Assembly (NCBI GenBank): GCA_902805475.1
Contig: CADCSX010000003.1
Coordinates: 3,286,001-3,350,000, forward strand
Source of the DNA: Entonaema liquescens
Lineage: Eukaryota > Ascomycota > Sordariomycetes > Xylariales > Xylariaceae
DNA length: 64,000 bases
Direction: 5' to 3'
Shown: piece after piece, positions 13,033 through 26,618 of the stretch
Position numbering within the stretch: position 1 is the first letter of the stretch
Layout: each line of letters starts with the position of its first letter
Notes under the pieces: generated by a model
Told to the model about the DNA's origin: nothing
Database searches by the model: none
Seen by the model: only the letters and a program-made list of their open reading frames with translations
Position numbers and translations under genes: made by a program

Positions 13033-15467
13033 TTAGTGGACGAATGAAAATGCCGAGTTATCGATGCCGTAGGCGCCGAGCTGACCCATCAGCCCGCAAC
13101 CACCGGCCGGTGTCCCATCGTGCATGTTGCCGTTCCCGCCGAAGTGTTGCTGCGCCCACTCCATCTCATCAGGCGCACCCCAGAGCATGCCGTCCAGGTC
13201 CCACAGGCCGTGCTGGTCCAGCATGCCCATCATGCCACCGAAGCCCTCAGGCTCGAGGCCGATAGGGGACATGTGAATTTCCGAGCCATCGCCCATGGGG
13301 TTCATGATACCCGCGTGGTCAGTTGCGACTTGTAGTCTCTGCATAGGGCTCTGCTGCCTTAGAAGGGCAGGCTCCAACTGTCGCGACGCCTCGTACATAC
13401 GCCAGACGACTTCGCGGGAGCGGCGTGCCGCCAGCGACCAGTCCTCCATAGCCTCGAGCAGTTCTAGGATGGTCTCGATCTGCTTCTGCCAGTCGGGCAC
13501 GCGGGGACTGTCCCACTGCCAGAAGATGGAAACGAGCGGGATCATGGCAGCCTGGTACAGGAACCAGACGGCGTTCCAGCCCGACATCTGGTTGCGGGAC
13601 CACTCGCGGGAGATGTCCTCGATGGTCTGCTTAGCTAAGTCGCGACAGGCCTCGATGGCAGCGATGTCGTGTTCAGCCGCGTGGGACGCGCCGCTGCTGG
13701 CTAAATTCAAGAGGACCGGGCGGTGCAGCAGCATGCGCAGGTTCTGGTAGCGCCACTTCATGATGCAGCGGGCGATGTACAGGGGTTCGGCGCAGGGGTC
13801 GCTGGTGCGTAGCAGCCAGGGTAAGCTGCTGAACCAGTTGACGAGTTGGCCGTCGAGGTTGCAGCGGTCCTCGGCACGCAGAAGGGGCGAGATGGCTAGC
13901 ATGTCCTGGATCGCCGTGGCGATTTTGCAGAACTTGATGTTCTCGATCAGCGGCAGGATACCAGCGTGCTGCGCCGAGTCTCGCGCTGAGCTGACGCCAG
14001 TCTCGGGCGGGCGGATGTTGATGGCAGGGCCCCAGCGGCCGAATGACGGGCGGCCCATGGTGGTAGTAGCCCAAGTGTCGAGACAGAACAAACTCCACCA
14101 CGTGCGTCTTCTCGTCTCAGCGGCAGCGATTTCTTTGCTCGTGCCAGCAGGACCGTGTGCTAGGCTTTCTCGGTGTAGTCCCAGAGCGCTTGCCATTCTG
14201 ATAGCAGCACCAACAACAGCGTTTGCCATATTAGGTCGGTTAATGTAATGTAGGTAGTATCCTCCTATTAATGCTAGAGCTTGAACGGTTTCAATGTGGC
14301 TGCTGCCGAAAGAGTCCATGGGGAGGTATTCCATGGCACGGCTGTAGTAGTTTAGATGGTTGTAGTCGTCGGATTTGAGAGCGGCAATGCATCCCATAGC
14401 AAAAACCATGTTGAGAAGCGCGAGCCAGGGAGCGTCGTACCGTTGTCCTTCGAGGTAGTCCGCTCGGAATGAAGCTTCATCCAGCATCGGGACAAATACA
14501 TGTACTCGCTTGAAGTAGGCGTCGATTAATGTCTGGCCTTTCCATGACCATGGTACTCGTTGAGGTTCTTTAGGATTTGTGACTTTTTGTCTCATTATTG
14601 GGAGGTTGTGTGCCATTTCTACGCTGTTAAGTGGTGGTGTGAGAGAGCTTCGGAGACCCGGTTGGACCTTTAGCATCACCATGAGTGCTGCTTTGATAGA
14701 TGAGGCGCCCAGATATGACGCCTGGCGGTCGACCGATAGAGAGAGCGCGTTGACATCGTCTGCTTCGACGGGTATAGGGTCTCGCCCTCGGCGTTCCTCG
14801 TCCCATTCAATATCTCGGGATGGTATTTGTTCTAAGTTTGAAAGGCCATGCTCTGATCCGGAAAGGGTAGGCGAGCCAATATCGCCAGGCATAGGTGAAG
14901 TGTGTAGTGGCGGTGATGGAAGTCCAGCGGCTGCGTCAACTTGTGGTCGATCAAGTAGGCTAAGCAGTTCCTGACGAGGTAATGGTAAAAGTGACTGAAC
15001 TTCGTGGTTCGGAAAAAGCCGCTTGAGTATTGACCGGCATTCTTCTAAGGATTGTGATAGTGCCTCAAGCGTCTTCCTTGATGGGATCACCCTTTGACGG
15101 TGCTTGTCATAGAAACACCGTTTAGGAGCTCGGCTCGAGAGGCATTGGCCACACGGTTGTTGGCCATCACATCGACTAGACTCAGTCTTAGTAATGTTTC
15201 ATTTATTCTCTCATATTGTAGTAGACATACATCTTCCTACGCTTGCACTCGGCGCACGCATGCGGTGTGGTTATACGCTTAGCTGTGCCATTACCGTTCG
15301 TCTTAGTACTCTCCGTAGAGTCTGTAGACTGTTTCCGAGGAGTAACTCCTTGGACTAATATCAAGTTAGAGACTTATAAGATCATCAAATCTGAGAGGAT
15401 AAAATGAAGAGGGCTTACACGTATGAAACATTCCACCTTGAGTGGGAATTGGTATACTCGGTGCCAT
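13033..15467 (-). CDS. Zn2Cys6 fungal-specific transcription factor
   Basis: Predicted nuclear regulator of 771 residues in three exons: 15419-15467, 15231-15354 and 13033-15175; introns 15355-15418 and 15176-15230. The second intron splits the zinc cluster between Lys57 and Arg59. Joined, the six cysteines fall at 50, 53, 60, 66, 69 and 78 with the spacing C-X2-C-X6-C-X5-C-X2-C-X8-C and core CAECKRRKIRCDG, the classical DNA-binding fold. A middle-homology (Fungal_trans) domain follows at about residues 250-600, with the hallmark WWSLFCLDTW and GRPSFGR. The tail from about 690 is rich in Gly and Met and in acidic and aromatic residues, possibly an activation region. The start gives MAPSIPIPTQGG; the first intron has a GTAAGC donor and a CTAAC branch. 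The regulated pathway cannot be told; the nearest genes give no clue. Confidence 0.88.
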
Positions 15468-18400
15468 GTTGGCTCAAGTACTTCGGCTCGAATCTATACA
15501 AGCAGTCGATGGTAAGATATAAAGTAATGGTGTGAAACTAAGCTTGAGTGAAGTAATGTACGATGATTCAAGAATACTATAAGTAATCCGGGGAGATGTG
15601 GGGAGCCGTCTTGGACCCAGGACCGACAACACGGGAAACGATGAGAATTTATATAAGATATTGCCTTGTAACCTATTTTGGCGGGGAGGCGTGGAGAATC
15701 TGGAGATGAAGGGTAAGTAAATAGATTGTGTGGAGTAACGCAACCTTGTCTACGACTCTAAGTTGCTGGTTTGATCAGGAACCGAGAGGCTATAGCGCAT
15801 CGGGTATGCCTCCACACCTCCATACATATGTCCTATAAGATGTGACAGGTCGAGCAGGCTAGACTTACAGACTAAGAGTTAAGGTAGGCATGGTAGGCAA
15901 GGGACGTGCCTTTCGTACCAGAAATCGTCGAGATTTGGACATGTAGGGAAACGCGCATCTGGAAGATCAATGCCGTGTTGTCAAGTAATGATTAACACGT
16001 TCGCCACAAGAGATGAGAGAGCTCTCAACAGCTGATTGGCATATACTCTAGTGTATCTATACTAGATCTAGGATTAACAAGGGGTAGGCGTATGATATTT
16101 TGCCATGTCAAATCTGGTATATAGCATCATCTATCTGAGTTAGCCAAGTGAGCAAGCATGTAACACTCATCAAAGACCTCCATGCTCTTTGTCAGCGGTA
16201 GCGACTTGAAGACAAAAGGGTGCTTGAACCAATAGAGCATAGGATGAGATAGCGACGCCAGTGTTTCAGCCCTTGGACAGCTGGTTGACTATACCGGGAC
16301 TAGGCTATAGATGCCGTTCGGCAAGTTGAGATATAATCCGAAAGCCATGTGAGTCGTGACTGACGTGCAGGGCATTAGACAGCGTCAAGGGGCGTGGAAT
16401 AGCCTCCCGCTCCAAGGAGTGGGACTAGGGTAATAGCTTCATGCATGATGGGAAACTTCAAATAAGATTTTGGGAGGGTTTCTTCATAGCGCTATTTGGA
16501 AACTTGACATTTTGGCGTGTCTTTGGCGTGTTGTCTGGTTTGCATGGAGTTCCTGGCGTATGAAATCTCCGAGCCTGCCACCTTTCGCGGCGATTGGGTT
16601 AGATTTAGGGAAGGCCAGGTTCGATTTTCACTGGCTGGAGAGGGCTCCCCATGAACATACACCCCTGAATCCCTGTCACTTAGCCACGGGGAGCCGTTGT
16701 CGAGGGGCGGCCCCGCGATCACTACCATTTGCTCTCAGAATTCCGAGTAGGATCAACGGCCAGAACTTGTATGTACCCGTAGCAGGGTTACAGCGGGAGA
16801 TTGTGAGCAGGTCTGCAAGATCTACTAGTGCTATAGTACCTCCTAACCAGCTATACTAATGGTACTTAGCAACCCTCCAAGCCTTTAGGGCAGGGGAGAT
16901 GCGTGGCAGGGGTCGTCGGCCTTTTTAGCTACATTGAAAAAAGGCTTGACCGGCAAACGAGCCGTGCAAACGAAGCATGGGTTTTAGGTACTGACTCAGT
17001 TTTCGCGTACTTGAACTATGGGTGTGAGTCTTGGAACTTTACATACACGGCCCGGGACTATGATCAGGGAGAAGCCGCTGCAGACCACTCATGACCTCGA
17101 CTTAATATACAGAACGTAGCAAGCGCCGATTTAGTGTCTCAACGCCAGGCACGTCTATGCGTGCACTTCATAAAAACCCCCATAATTCGTACCATGAATA
17201 GTAATAATGCGTATGGAGCTACACTCCACGTACAATCGCTAACTGCGAACCGCTCTCGACTATGTATCTCCAGGTCTTGGAAAGATAAGTAAGCGACTTG
17301 TCAACCGGGAGATCATTTTACACCTCTATCGGGCCTCACGTTATCGCAGTATACCAAGCGTTAACAATAACTTACACATTTAGATCGTCGTCGCTTGACG
17401 GCCCCAAGGCGAGATGAGATCAGGGGCGGAAAAGCCGATGCAGAAAATTTCCGCGATGCCGGGGCGGAGAACTGAAAGAGCTAGCATCAGATTGGCTGGC
17501 TCCCTCGAGCACACATCTTGCTAACGTAAGGTAGTTAGTCTCGGGAGAGCGGTACGCTGTTACGATTGTTCATGTCTTGGCGACATCTTGCAACATGTAG
17601 GTACATCACAGTCCCGCTCACATCGTGAAGTTGACCCAGTGTTCACGATCCCCTCAAGTCACCCTGCTGAGTGACTAAAGTTGCTACAACCCTAATCGGC
17701 CTACGATCATGATATAACAAGGTGGGAAGGGGCTTCGCATATCATTCCATTCACGAATGATCATCTATCGAGATCTCTGCTCCAAATCCGGGCCAGCCCG
17801 ACTCAGATGTGGAAATGAGGTGCGATGCAATGCGATCGATGAGAACTTGTCCGGGCATCTTCGAGATGTCTCTCAGGGTCCCCGCCAATGGATGACCAGA
17901 GGCTCGTGCAAAAGTTTGTTCAAGTCCCGGGTCCCTGCGCGATTCTCTCCGGATCGCCCAGGACAATGCTTCCCTGCAAGCTTTTCGTACGTCCTATTCA
18001 GGTTCAGTTCCTGGCATGGTGTTGCCGCCAAGCTCGTCGATTTTACCCCACACTCCTGTCGGTTGGATACCTGCAACTCTTTTCATCGTTGTACAGCAGG
18101 AGTGTGGAGTGCAGTGAACTTGAACGCAACAGCTGACATTGAAGGTTATATTGAAACGCCACTCGCTTAAGCACTTAGTCGACATTTTGAGATGGTCGTA
18201 GATATCTAGTGATGCAAGTAGTGAGGCAAAACCGAGTGAAAGCGAAAAACTCTCCTTGCTCGACCTCTTGGCGCAGAATGTCATGACAAGACTCTGCCAT
18301 CTTAGAGGCTACGGCATATTAATCTTGTATATTTTCGTCTCCACACGTCCGTACTTGGGTTCTTCTTGGAAATGCCCCATAAGTTCAAGAGGACTAGTCG

Positions 18401-20265
18401 ACGCCTAAGCCGACGTAAAGTTTCTAGGATAAGTATTCATCGTCGACACAGTCTCGCCCAGTCTAGATAGTAGTCACTATTTATATTCTCATACTATTTG
18501 GGTGAAGGCCCTCTTGCCCTTACAGGGTCATCGGTGCTAGTATACGAGAGGAGTAGAACAAGATACACATAGCTCATTCAAATGAACAACGGGTCACAGG
18601 GTTGTCAATGGTGAGTGTAAGGGTTAGACTCGGCTCTGAGCTACGATGTCTATCAAGGTGCTCCGTGCTTTGGTGTGAACTCCTCAATGAAGTTTCAATT
18701 CTCATGATGAGTTTTACTGTTGGGGTCTAAAACTGCGCTCGTGAGTGGTCAAGAGCCAGTCATATCGGACACGATTAGTATATACAGATATTAAGTGAGG
18801 AGAGCAGAATCCGGACAGATCCACGTGCCTTGCTATCCGAATCGAGCCCTTCGAGTTCTAGCGTGCAGGATAGATAATGCGTGTTGGACCTAATCAAGCT
18901 TATGCATCGTTCACGCAAGGCCACGCTGGTGTGGTCGACGACTTAAATCAGATAGCTAACCGAGCAATTCGCTGACAATGCAGAAATACCCAGAAGCCAA
19001 TCAGAATGGCAAGAAGGCTCGGCCTCATTGGTCTATAAATTAAATTCGCCGTCCATTTATATTTCATGGAGTGGCACTTGGAACGTCTGGGGTAGGTGTT
19101 GCGCCTCAATCTGCCCATCCCTCCTCTTTCGTCTCTCGAAGGGTGCCCCAAGGTCTTAGTGCCCATTCCCGAATATTCTCGACCTCTTTAGAGCTGAGTA
19201 ACACGACATTATATATATTGAAGACACTCGTACGCCCTCGTACACTTTATTAGGGGAAGCACCACCTGACCTGGCTCTTTTAATATGTTCCGTTTCCTGG
19301 CTTGGTGGTCTGTTTGACCGACAACAGCCATCTCCAATCAAAAAAAGATAACTAATGAGCCTATCAAAAGTCCAGTAACTAGAAACCAATCATTGTAGAA
19401 CGATATAGAACTCTAGAAACCCTACCTTGCACACCTTCGTGTTCAACTCTATCTATTCCTGGCTCAACAAGGCTTTGACCGACGTATCTCCATTACAGGA
19501 CATGGGTACCTAGGTGCCCGTTGGGAGACAAGCATAATTTTATCTCCTGGAATAATTCCTTACCTATGTTATGCATAGGGCGTCTAACCTATAGGGCAGC
19601 GCTAGATGTAACGGCCAGAAGCTGACCAGCGCGTTCTACTAATAGAGGCAGAGTCGTACTCAGGGGGGATAATAGGGATATTATGTGTGAATTCCGGGAG
19701 AAAGATAGCTGGCGTTTCATAATGTTCCCGTACCTGAAAGTTACATCCACTTGGATCTGATCCAGAGAAATTTCGACTGTACAGTTGTATTGGGGAGTGG
19801 ACATACATGTCCCAAGATTTTCATAGCCAATATCAAGCATGTGGCAGCCACATCATCACTTGAACCATTCAGTGAAAAGTTAATATCAAGCATAAATATG
19901 CACTCCAGGTTTCATAACTGATTATGACTTCATCCAGCTGGGTAGGCTTTTCGAGTAACAGTCAGCAGAGCTAAAATTATTCATTACAGACCGAGAGCAC
20001 TATTAGGCTGCATTTAATAGCTGTCGTACGTCGTGTTTGGCGTTACCGCAGAGGGTCTGCGGTCCGACGATAACGTCCCCCGCCTTCTCTAGCTAGGAAG
20101 AGAGATGGTGTGAATATGTAGTATCGTCAGGTTTGCCAAGCTTCCAGGCTTTTCACGATTCCCCACAAGTTCTCCAACTTCTCCATGAATAACCCGGATC
20201 TGCGGATGATATGCCTATGGGAATATCTTCTGCTAGCTGGCTGTCACCTTCCCGGGGTCCACCTA
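15468..20265. other. 4.8-kb stretch without a supportable gene
   Basis: Normal base composition, but all frames are short (the longest are 137 codons at 17757-18170 and 129 at 16470-16859). They overlap on opposite strands and lack recognisable motifs or consistent splice structure. An 11-bp inverted repeat (CCACACTCCTG / CAGGAGTGTGG) lies at about 18049-18107. The part next to 15467 is the promoter of the Zn2Cys6 gene. It could be an old decayed region or hold a non-coding transcript; nothing seen decides this. Confidence 0.45.
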
Positions 20266-22101
20266 CTATAGCCGAAGTACCTGGCACCGGCTACTGATGC
20301 CGTCGAATATGCAGGTATTTTCAATTGGAATGTACTGCTTCGTGATAATTTTGATGATTTCCTGCGCAACCATGCCTCCAGTGAGCGCGGATATGTTGTG
20401 AAGCTCGCTTCCAGCAGCTCGTGCCACCTCCTGGGAAGCTTCTAGGGCTCTCTGGCTCCCGGCAGCCTTTGGTATTAATTTAGCTACGGAGCTCATGATA
20501 TCATCAGCGGAAAGTGCGATATTGTGGCTAGTCGCCACGAGGGCGAGATAAATGAAGAGATTTGACATTGGGAGACTAAATGCCCCGTCGGTCTCGACCT
20601 TCATAGCCTCGGCTGCCTCGTCGTTCATCGTCTCAGCGTCTATCGAAAGGAGGTCAGCCCACTTTTAAGCAAGTCATGGAATGGGTTGCCACTAACCAAA
20701 GATTGCATCGAGATCTTCACCCGTTGGCGTTGCATTGATGAGCTTCACGAATCGCGCGTTCTTGCAAAAGAGGTCTACCTCGGCGGGATCAACGTCTTTG
20801 CCACCAGGTAAGGACCTAGCAGTTTCTAGTACCTCCTGGGCATCTCGCCGAGCCTTTGTCTTGTATATGTTCTGCAGTTTGACATAGACAGTAGACTGGG
20901 CCTTCATATCGGGTAAGGCCCCAGGCAGGGGGAGACAGCCATGCTTGCTGTAGAATGCTTCAATCGCCTTTGCGATAACCCAGAATGATGACCGGCGCTC
21001 AATCTATTTGACATTAGTCTGGAATGTTTCTGATGCGCACCATACGGCCATACCTCGTCTACGACTTGGTGGTTAAAAATTTCTTGTACACCTGGTTCTA
21101 ATTCAGGAGCCTTAATATTCTTGTTGATGGCAACAGCAGCTTCCTGGAAGTTCTCCTCTCCACCCTCCGGGTTATTGGTCCTTGCCTTGCTTAAGACAAA
21201 CTTGCTAAATGCCGTCTTGTCACTGTAGCTGGTGGGATTCTGGCCATTGTGTGCCTGTCTCCATTCCTCAAGGTAATGGAGCAGTATGACGACATATGGT
21301 ATATGTCCGTGTTCATGATCGTCCAAGGCGTCAATGTCCTTCGTCATATCTTTAGAAAACTCAACTAGCTCAGGCCAGGGATTTAGGAGTCGAAGATCAG
21401 TTGTCTTCTCTACTTCGGGGTGAGTGTCAACTATTGGAAACGTTCCCGGAAGACTGATGCGGAAGTAAGAATAAAAGCCGGCAGAATGAATTGCCACTAG
21501 TGGAGTCTTATGCTCACTGGCATAGGACTTGATTATCGACAGAAGTCCCTCTTTGATAGGATGTGTATACATAATGAGGGTGAACTTAGGTGAAGACTGA
21601 AGAGCGCTGTGTAGATCTAAAATGCCCTATGATATCACATTAGCGCTGCTATCTTAGATAACCAAGTGGACTTTTCGCACCTGTTGCTTTGGGAACCATT
21701 CCCCCTCGACCTCTGGGTTTAGTTCCTGGAGAAGCTTCGTACAGCATTCTGACCTGAGCTTTCCTAGGCAACTCTCGTCGAGAAAGAAGTTGACGCCTAA
21801 ATCTGCCTCGTTCACTATGGCATCATCTGCTATCGTGAACTTTCCTATGCCTATAATTTTTTTATATTAGCTTAGATATATATAAGGCGAGTGGGTTATC
21901 AAATATACCTGGTAAGACAAGGTTCTTCAGTGTTTCTACACCAACAGTGCCGGCACCGGAGTTCACGAGAAGGATATTGGCTGATTCGAGAGCGGCTTGA
22001 CCGCTGGCAGCCCATAGTCTAAGTTGTCTGTCATACTTCTTTTCCTTCTCTGTAGGCCCGTGCAGAATAGGCGGTGTTTGGCTCATCACGATCTCTGTCA
22101 T
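20266..22101 (-). CDS. ula1: NEDD8-activating enzyme E1 regulatory subunit (Ula1/APP-BP1)
   Basis: Regulatory half of the heterodimeric E1 (partner Uba3) that activates NEDD8/Rub1 for cullin neddylation. Five exons give 538 residues, close to the usual ~530: 21909-22101, 21681-21850, 21054-21626, 20697-21003 and 20266-20639. The first exon holds the family N-terminus KEKKYDRQLRLWAASGQ and a Rossmann-type NSGAGTVG loop. Splicing restores LPGIGKFTIADDA across intron 1 and VVDEIERRSSFW across intron 3. The C-terminus has GGMVAQEIIKIIT followed by IENTCIFDGI, as in APP-BP1. This subunit has no catalytic cysteine; that residue lies in Uba3. All introns are 50-58 nt. The next recognised gene upstream, the antiporter, is divergent at 2.6 kb. 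Confidence 0.93.
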
Positions 22102-24659
22102 TTTTACCGATTTCCAGGATGGTCCGCTGATATGAGAATCGTCCGACCGACTGCACCGGCCAATAAACCAGATGTCAGACCAACTATGCCGCTTATGTTT
22201 GTCGCTTTCAATAGAATGCAGTTGAATAAAGGTTCCCCAATAATCACAAGCTTCTAGCGTCCAAATATTCGTTAAGTCACAACGTAAACTGCCGCTGTTA
22301 TCGCTACGAGATCCAATGTGTTGGTGTTGAGTTGGTGGTACATTGTCAGAAGCGTGGCTAGTGGGGGTTCAGCCGCAATCACTAATGGGTGATGGGGTAC
22401 TTAGGTACCTGACGACAGATGTGGCCCAGAACCTTATCCTGCTGACTCAGCCCTAACGTAGAATCACGTACCTAGGTAGGTATTATTAATGGCGATTTGA
22501 AGTGGGTACGTTATCTTTCAGGGGTTACCCCTATATAAAAAATATGTAGCCATTCTATATATATCCTTACAGGTGACTTCAACCTCTATTCATGTTTAGT
22601 CCTTAATAACAAATGCATTAAAGTTGAAATATTCTAACTTTAGATAATATCAGATGTATATGTAGTGACTTATAGAAAAACAGTTTGCCGCATACCAAGG
22701 GAACAACGTAGGCATATATAGTGCTAGTTGTGAATGTTGGCATATTCCCAGTAAAATAAGATGTGAGGATGAGACGCCTCCTAGCCGTATCTTGGCTGTA
22801 AAATCTCGTATACAAGATGCAAGGCAGATCTGTCGTCAATTTGCTCTTTTCCTCAAGCAGTTGCACGCATGAGATTGACTATTAGGCATCTCAGACTGGC
22901 ATGTGCATTTGCATGATATCTGAGACAACGACACTGTCATACGTAGTCTTTCTGACAAATTATCTCTGTTACTAGGCACACGACAGATTTTAGTGGCGGA
23001 CCTGCATGGTCAGATGGGCATGGAATAACTTCAACCAACATATCTCTTTATCGTGGCTTAAGCAAGGGGGACAAAAAGAAGCTCGAACCCAACATACTTA
23101 GGGCTGAGTCTCTTAGAGAAAGAAATGATTGGTCAGAATCAGGAAAGGGCAGCGATCTGTTGGTATCACAAGCGTTATGTATTAAAAGGGAAAGTCCTTC
23201 GTATTAAACTAACCTGGAATACTCTTAACGCCATGCTTTGACAGATATTTATAGAAATCCGAAAGCAATAATAACTACCACGTATCTACCACTTAAATTG
23301 GGCTATTACGCAGTCATTAGGGTGCCGGCCGTAAGATTTTCTTTGCAAAAGAAAGATAGGGAAGGTGTATATTAGCACAAAGAAAAATACACTGCTATGC
23401 CTCTGATATGGTTCTGCGTAGGTAACCTTTCAGCCGGTCCCGAAGATTCATATCGTTGAGTGACACTACCGGTTGAGTTTAGAGCCATGACGAGGCAACT
23501 AGGTATAAAATGACATATTTCCTAATCCGATTTTTGTAGCCTACTCAATGTGTCGAAGATTGATAGGCCAGCGGCCTTTGGTTGGCATGAGCGATATCTT
23601 CACATAACACGGAACACATCCGTGGAGCAAGCTTAAACAGTGTTTCTCAACCTCAACATGTCCCGTAGTCTAAGATCTGTTGAGATGATTTAGGCTCGCG
23701 TACGGGTAGACAAATGTGGTCGGCACGACTAAAATCAGGACATCGAGTGAAACTAGTGGAACTTAGTGAAGTAAATATAAGCTCAACAACCTATTGGAAT
23801 CGTTCAGCTTTGTTGTACTTGTTGCTAGAGCATGACTAATTGCAACGGTGCCGAAATGCTGTGTGAGCTTAGCACAAATCCCGAACGATGAATGTTCGAA
23901 GGTGACCAAAATTCTGTGAATCGTTTTCATTTACTTGAGAATTGCTATTTCTGTGTGCTGTCTCCATGCTAGTGGCATGGTGACATTCCGGGTACCGTTA
24001 TATATGGAACTAGCACATAAAAGTACCTAGGTATGCAGATGAGCATCTAAAGTGTGTGCTACTTGGAAACTACTATTTCGGTATTGTAGCTAATTAGCAA
24101 GACAATCCCAGTTTTCTGGCCAAGGCCATATATTATATAGGCAAGTATCTTCGGAGATGAACCTAGCCGAGACTACTAGTATGAACAAATGACATCTTAG
24201 TGGTATAGGTACGGTGGCGAGGGATGTCAAGGGCGCACAATGTTACCAACACACTGGAACTGGTTACCCCAGAATATCTCGAACTGCTCGAAATGGGATC
24301 GGGTGGGGCTGGAGTTGTACACTACTGCGAGCAAACGTGAGCGACATGGCTAGGATTCCATAGAAATGTTGTCTTGGTAGGCGTGTAAGTGGGATCAGCG
24401 AGAAAAGTAAAGATGCATGTAGAGAGGGCTGTCGGGGCCCTCCCGCCGCTTATCATCCGCTTCAAGCAATTGGGCATTCGTATTTCCTTACTCAAGATGT
24501 CTCTCTAGCGACGTAACTACACTTGGTAGCATCCTATAACAGTGATACATGTGTATCTAAGTGCAAGTGGGGATGGTAGCACGATATATCTTAAGCAGAG
24601 TGGTTCTTTGTTTAAGCTCTCTAATAAGAGTAAGGCGCTCCCACATTGCGAAAAAAGAC
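22102..24659. other. Intergenic between divergent ula1 and the DHA2 gene
   Basis: About 2.6 kb with promoter regions at both ends. The frame at 22618-22866 (minus) is short and unrecognised. A GGTTCGAGC word near 23090 (minus) looks like a tRNA B box but has no matching stem. No other structure was seen. Confidence 0.5.
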
Positions 24660-24686
24660 ATGTTAAAGTCTACCAAGTACGTTACC

Positions 24687-26618
24687 ATGGAACTACGTCC
24701 GGACCCTACGAATAGAAGCGATGACACCGAAATTTTTGTTCCCGTCTCGAGTGTCTCAAGTTTAGAACTCGAGGTTGCTCGTCCGGAATTACCTTTACTG
24801 CGCTTTTGGGTATTCAGTATTGGGTAGGTCAGGATACTGATCAGCATCTAGCCGTTTGTCTAACATAGGATTAGGCTCCTCTTGGGTTTATTGCTATCTT
24901 TCCTCGATACGTCGATTGTCGCTACGAGCATTTTTGCGATAGGAACTGAGTTTGATGACTTGGCATCTATAAACTGGGTCGCGTTGGCCTATTCTTTGGT
25001 GTATCTTGGATGTGCTTCTTTGTTAGCTCGAATATCTGATATAATCGGCCGCCGAAATGCCTTCACCGCATCTTACCTCATATTCATCGCATTTTCTATT
25101 GCCTGCGGCTTTGCCCAAAGTCTGGTTCAGCTGATAGCATGCCGGGCATTACAAGGACTTGGTGGCGCAGGTAAGCCATAACTAAGATGATTCATGGGAA
25201 ACAACTGACTTCTGAGAGGTTTATATTCTATTACGATGATAATTCTCCCTGAAGTTGCACCGAAAAGAGTAAAGCAGTTCATTGGAGGTATAGTAGGAAT
25301 CGTCATTACTATGTCAAGCGTCTTAGGACCGGTCCTAGGTGGCATTTTGATTGAGTATACAACATGGCGATGGATATTTTGGATCAAGTGCGTCTCTCTA
25401 GGCGTGGGCATGGTGTCTTACGTACCTAAATATGCTGATGAGAATATCTAGTGGGCCTATTGGCGCAGTATCGATGCTCCTATTCTACTTCACCTGGCCG
25501 GCGCCTCAGTATTTGCCTTATTCCGGGAGACAATCGTGGAGGGAGTTGGACTATATTGGCTCGGTACTTCTAATTGCCGCTGCCGTACTAGTTGTTTTCC
25601 CCTTTCAGAACGCTGCTATAATGGGAAACCAGTGGTCGAAGCCTATATTCATTGTTCCGCTTATCATCGGAATACTCTCATGGCTGGCACTGCTCGCATG
25701 GTCCATCTTCATCGATCGGAGGTGGGGCGATGTTATAAGCGCAGCGCTCCCAATGCGTTTGCTACGTGACCGTGTGTACGCAGCAGCGGTGCTTAATACC
25801 TTATTCTTGGGATTTCCCTACACGCTTGTCATATATGCATTTCCACTTAGGTTACAGGTAGTGAACGATAAGAGCGCCCTCATGGCTGGCGTTATGCTGC
25901 TTCCGATGCTAGGATCGAGTGCCGTAGGATCTCTCGCCGCTGGGGCACTCAACGGAAAGAAAGACAGAATATTTGAGACGATGTTTGTTGCTACTTCACT
26001 TTTGGTTTTAGGCTGTGGACTTTTATCAACCCTTTCAAGCTCACGTGAGCTTGAGCAGAAAGCTTTGGGATTCCTGGTTTTTGTTGGCCTCGGTTTTGGA
26101 ATGGTTGTATCGACAGCAACAATGATAGCGACATTTCAGTCATCAATAAGAGACCATGGTAAGTTTACTCTCAGAAAAGCCCCCCTAAAACCTTTTCTGA
26201 CCACATATTAGCCCCTGCGCAGGGTCTGATGGCTCAAGTCCGAGTTTTGGGAGGCAGTATAGGCATCGCAGCCTCTTCGGCCATTTTAGGTGTGAAGCTC
26301 CAAGCACATAGTGGATCTGGTCCACCAGGCGAGGCCGCTCTACTGGGAAACGGCAACACGACTCTACCACAGGGAGAGGTTGAGATTGTTGTGCAAGCGT
26401 ATGCAGACGCGTTCAACGAAGATATGCTAGTATGCACAATTATCGGAGCTGTTGCCATCCTCTTGACTTTTGGTACATTTAGTAAAAATAGATTGACAGT
26501 AGCAGAACGTAGAGCACAGCTGGTGGGAGAAAGGTTAAGGAGACGGAAAGCTCAATCGTCCCAAGTCCTAGCTGATCATGAATATTCCGTCGACCGAGAC
26601 TGGGAGGCTGGTTTATAA
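24687..26618 (+). CDS. MFS transporter, DHA2 (14-spanner) drug:H+ antiporter family
   Basis: Plasma-membrane proton antiporter of the multidrug or secondary-metabolite type. Five exons give 573 residues: 24687-24823, 24869-25170, 25219-25387, 25452-26158 and 26212-26618. Splicing restores GGAGLYSITMIILPE and FWINGPIGAVS, both typical of DHA2. Motif A is seen as ARISDIIGRRNAF, motif C as SSVLGPVLGGIL, and the first helix carries LLLSFLDTSIVATS. About 14 hydrophobic segments can be counted, ending in a basic cytoplasmic tail (ERLRRRKAQ). The start is uncertain: in-frame ATGs also lie at 24660 and 24573. I chose 24687 because its context is ACCATGG and the N-terminus becomes the polar tail usual in the family. 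Substrate unknown; no biosynthetic cluster is next to it. Confidence 0.88.

Noticed and set aside
13295..14248. Plus-strand frames of 131-162 codons opposite the transcription factor
   Set aside because: They are antisense shadows of the Zn2Cys6 gene, whose frame, splicing and domains are clear.
16470..16859. 129-codon plus-strand frame
   Set aside because: No motif, and an overlapping 78-codon frame lies on the other strand; residue mix looks random.
17757..18170. 137-codon plus-strand frame
   Set aside because: Four other frames overlap it on both strands and nothing recognisable is encoded.
23075..23110. tRNA-like B box GGTTCGAGC on the minus strand
   Set aside because: The flanking bases cannot form the T-arm stem and no A box or acceptor stem is present.
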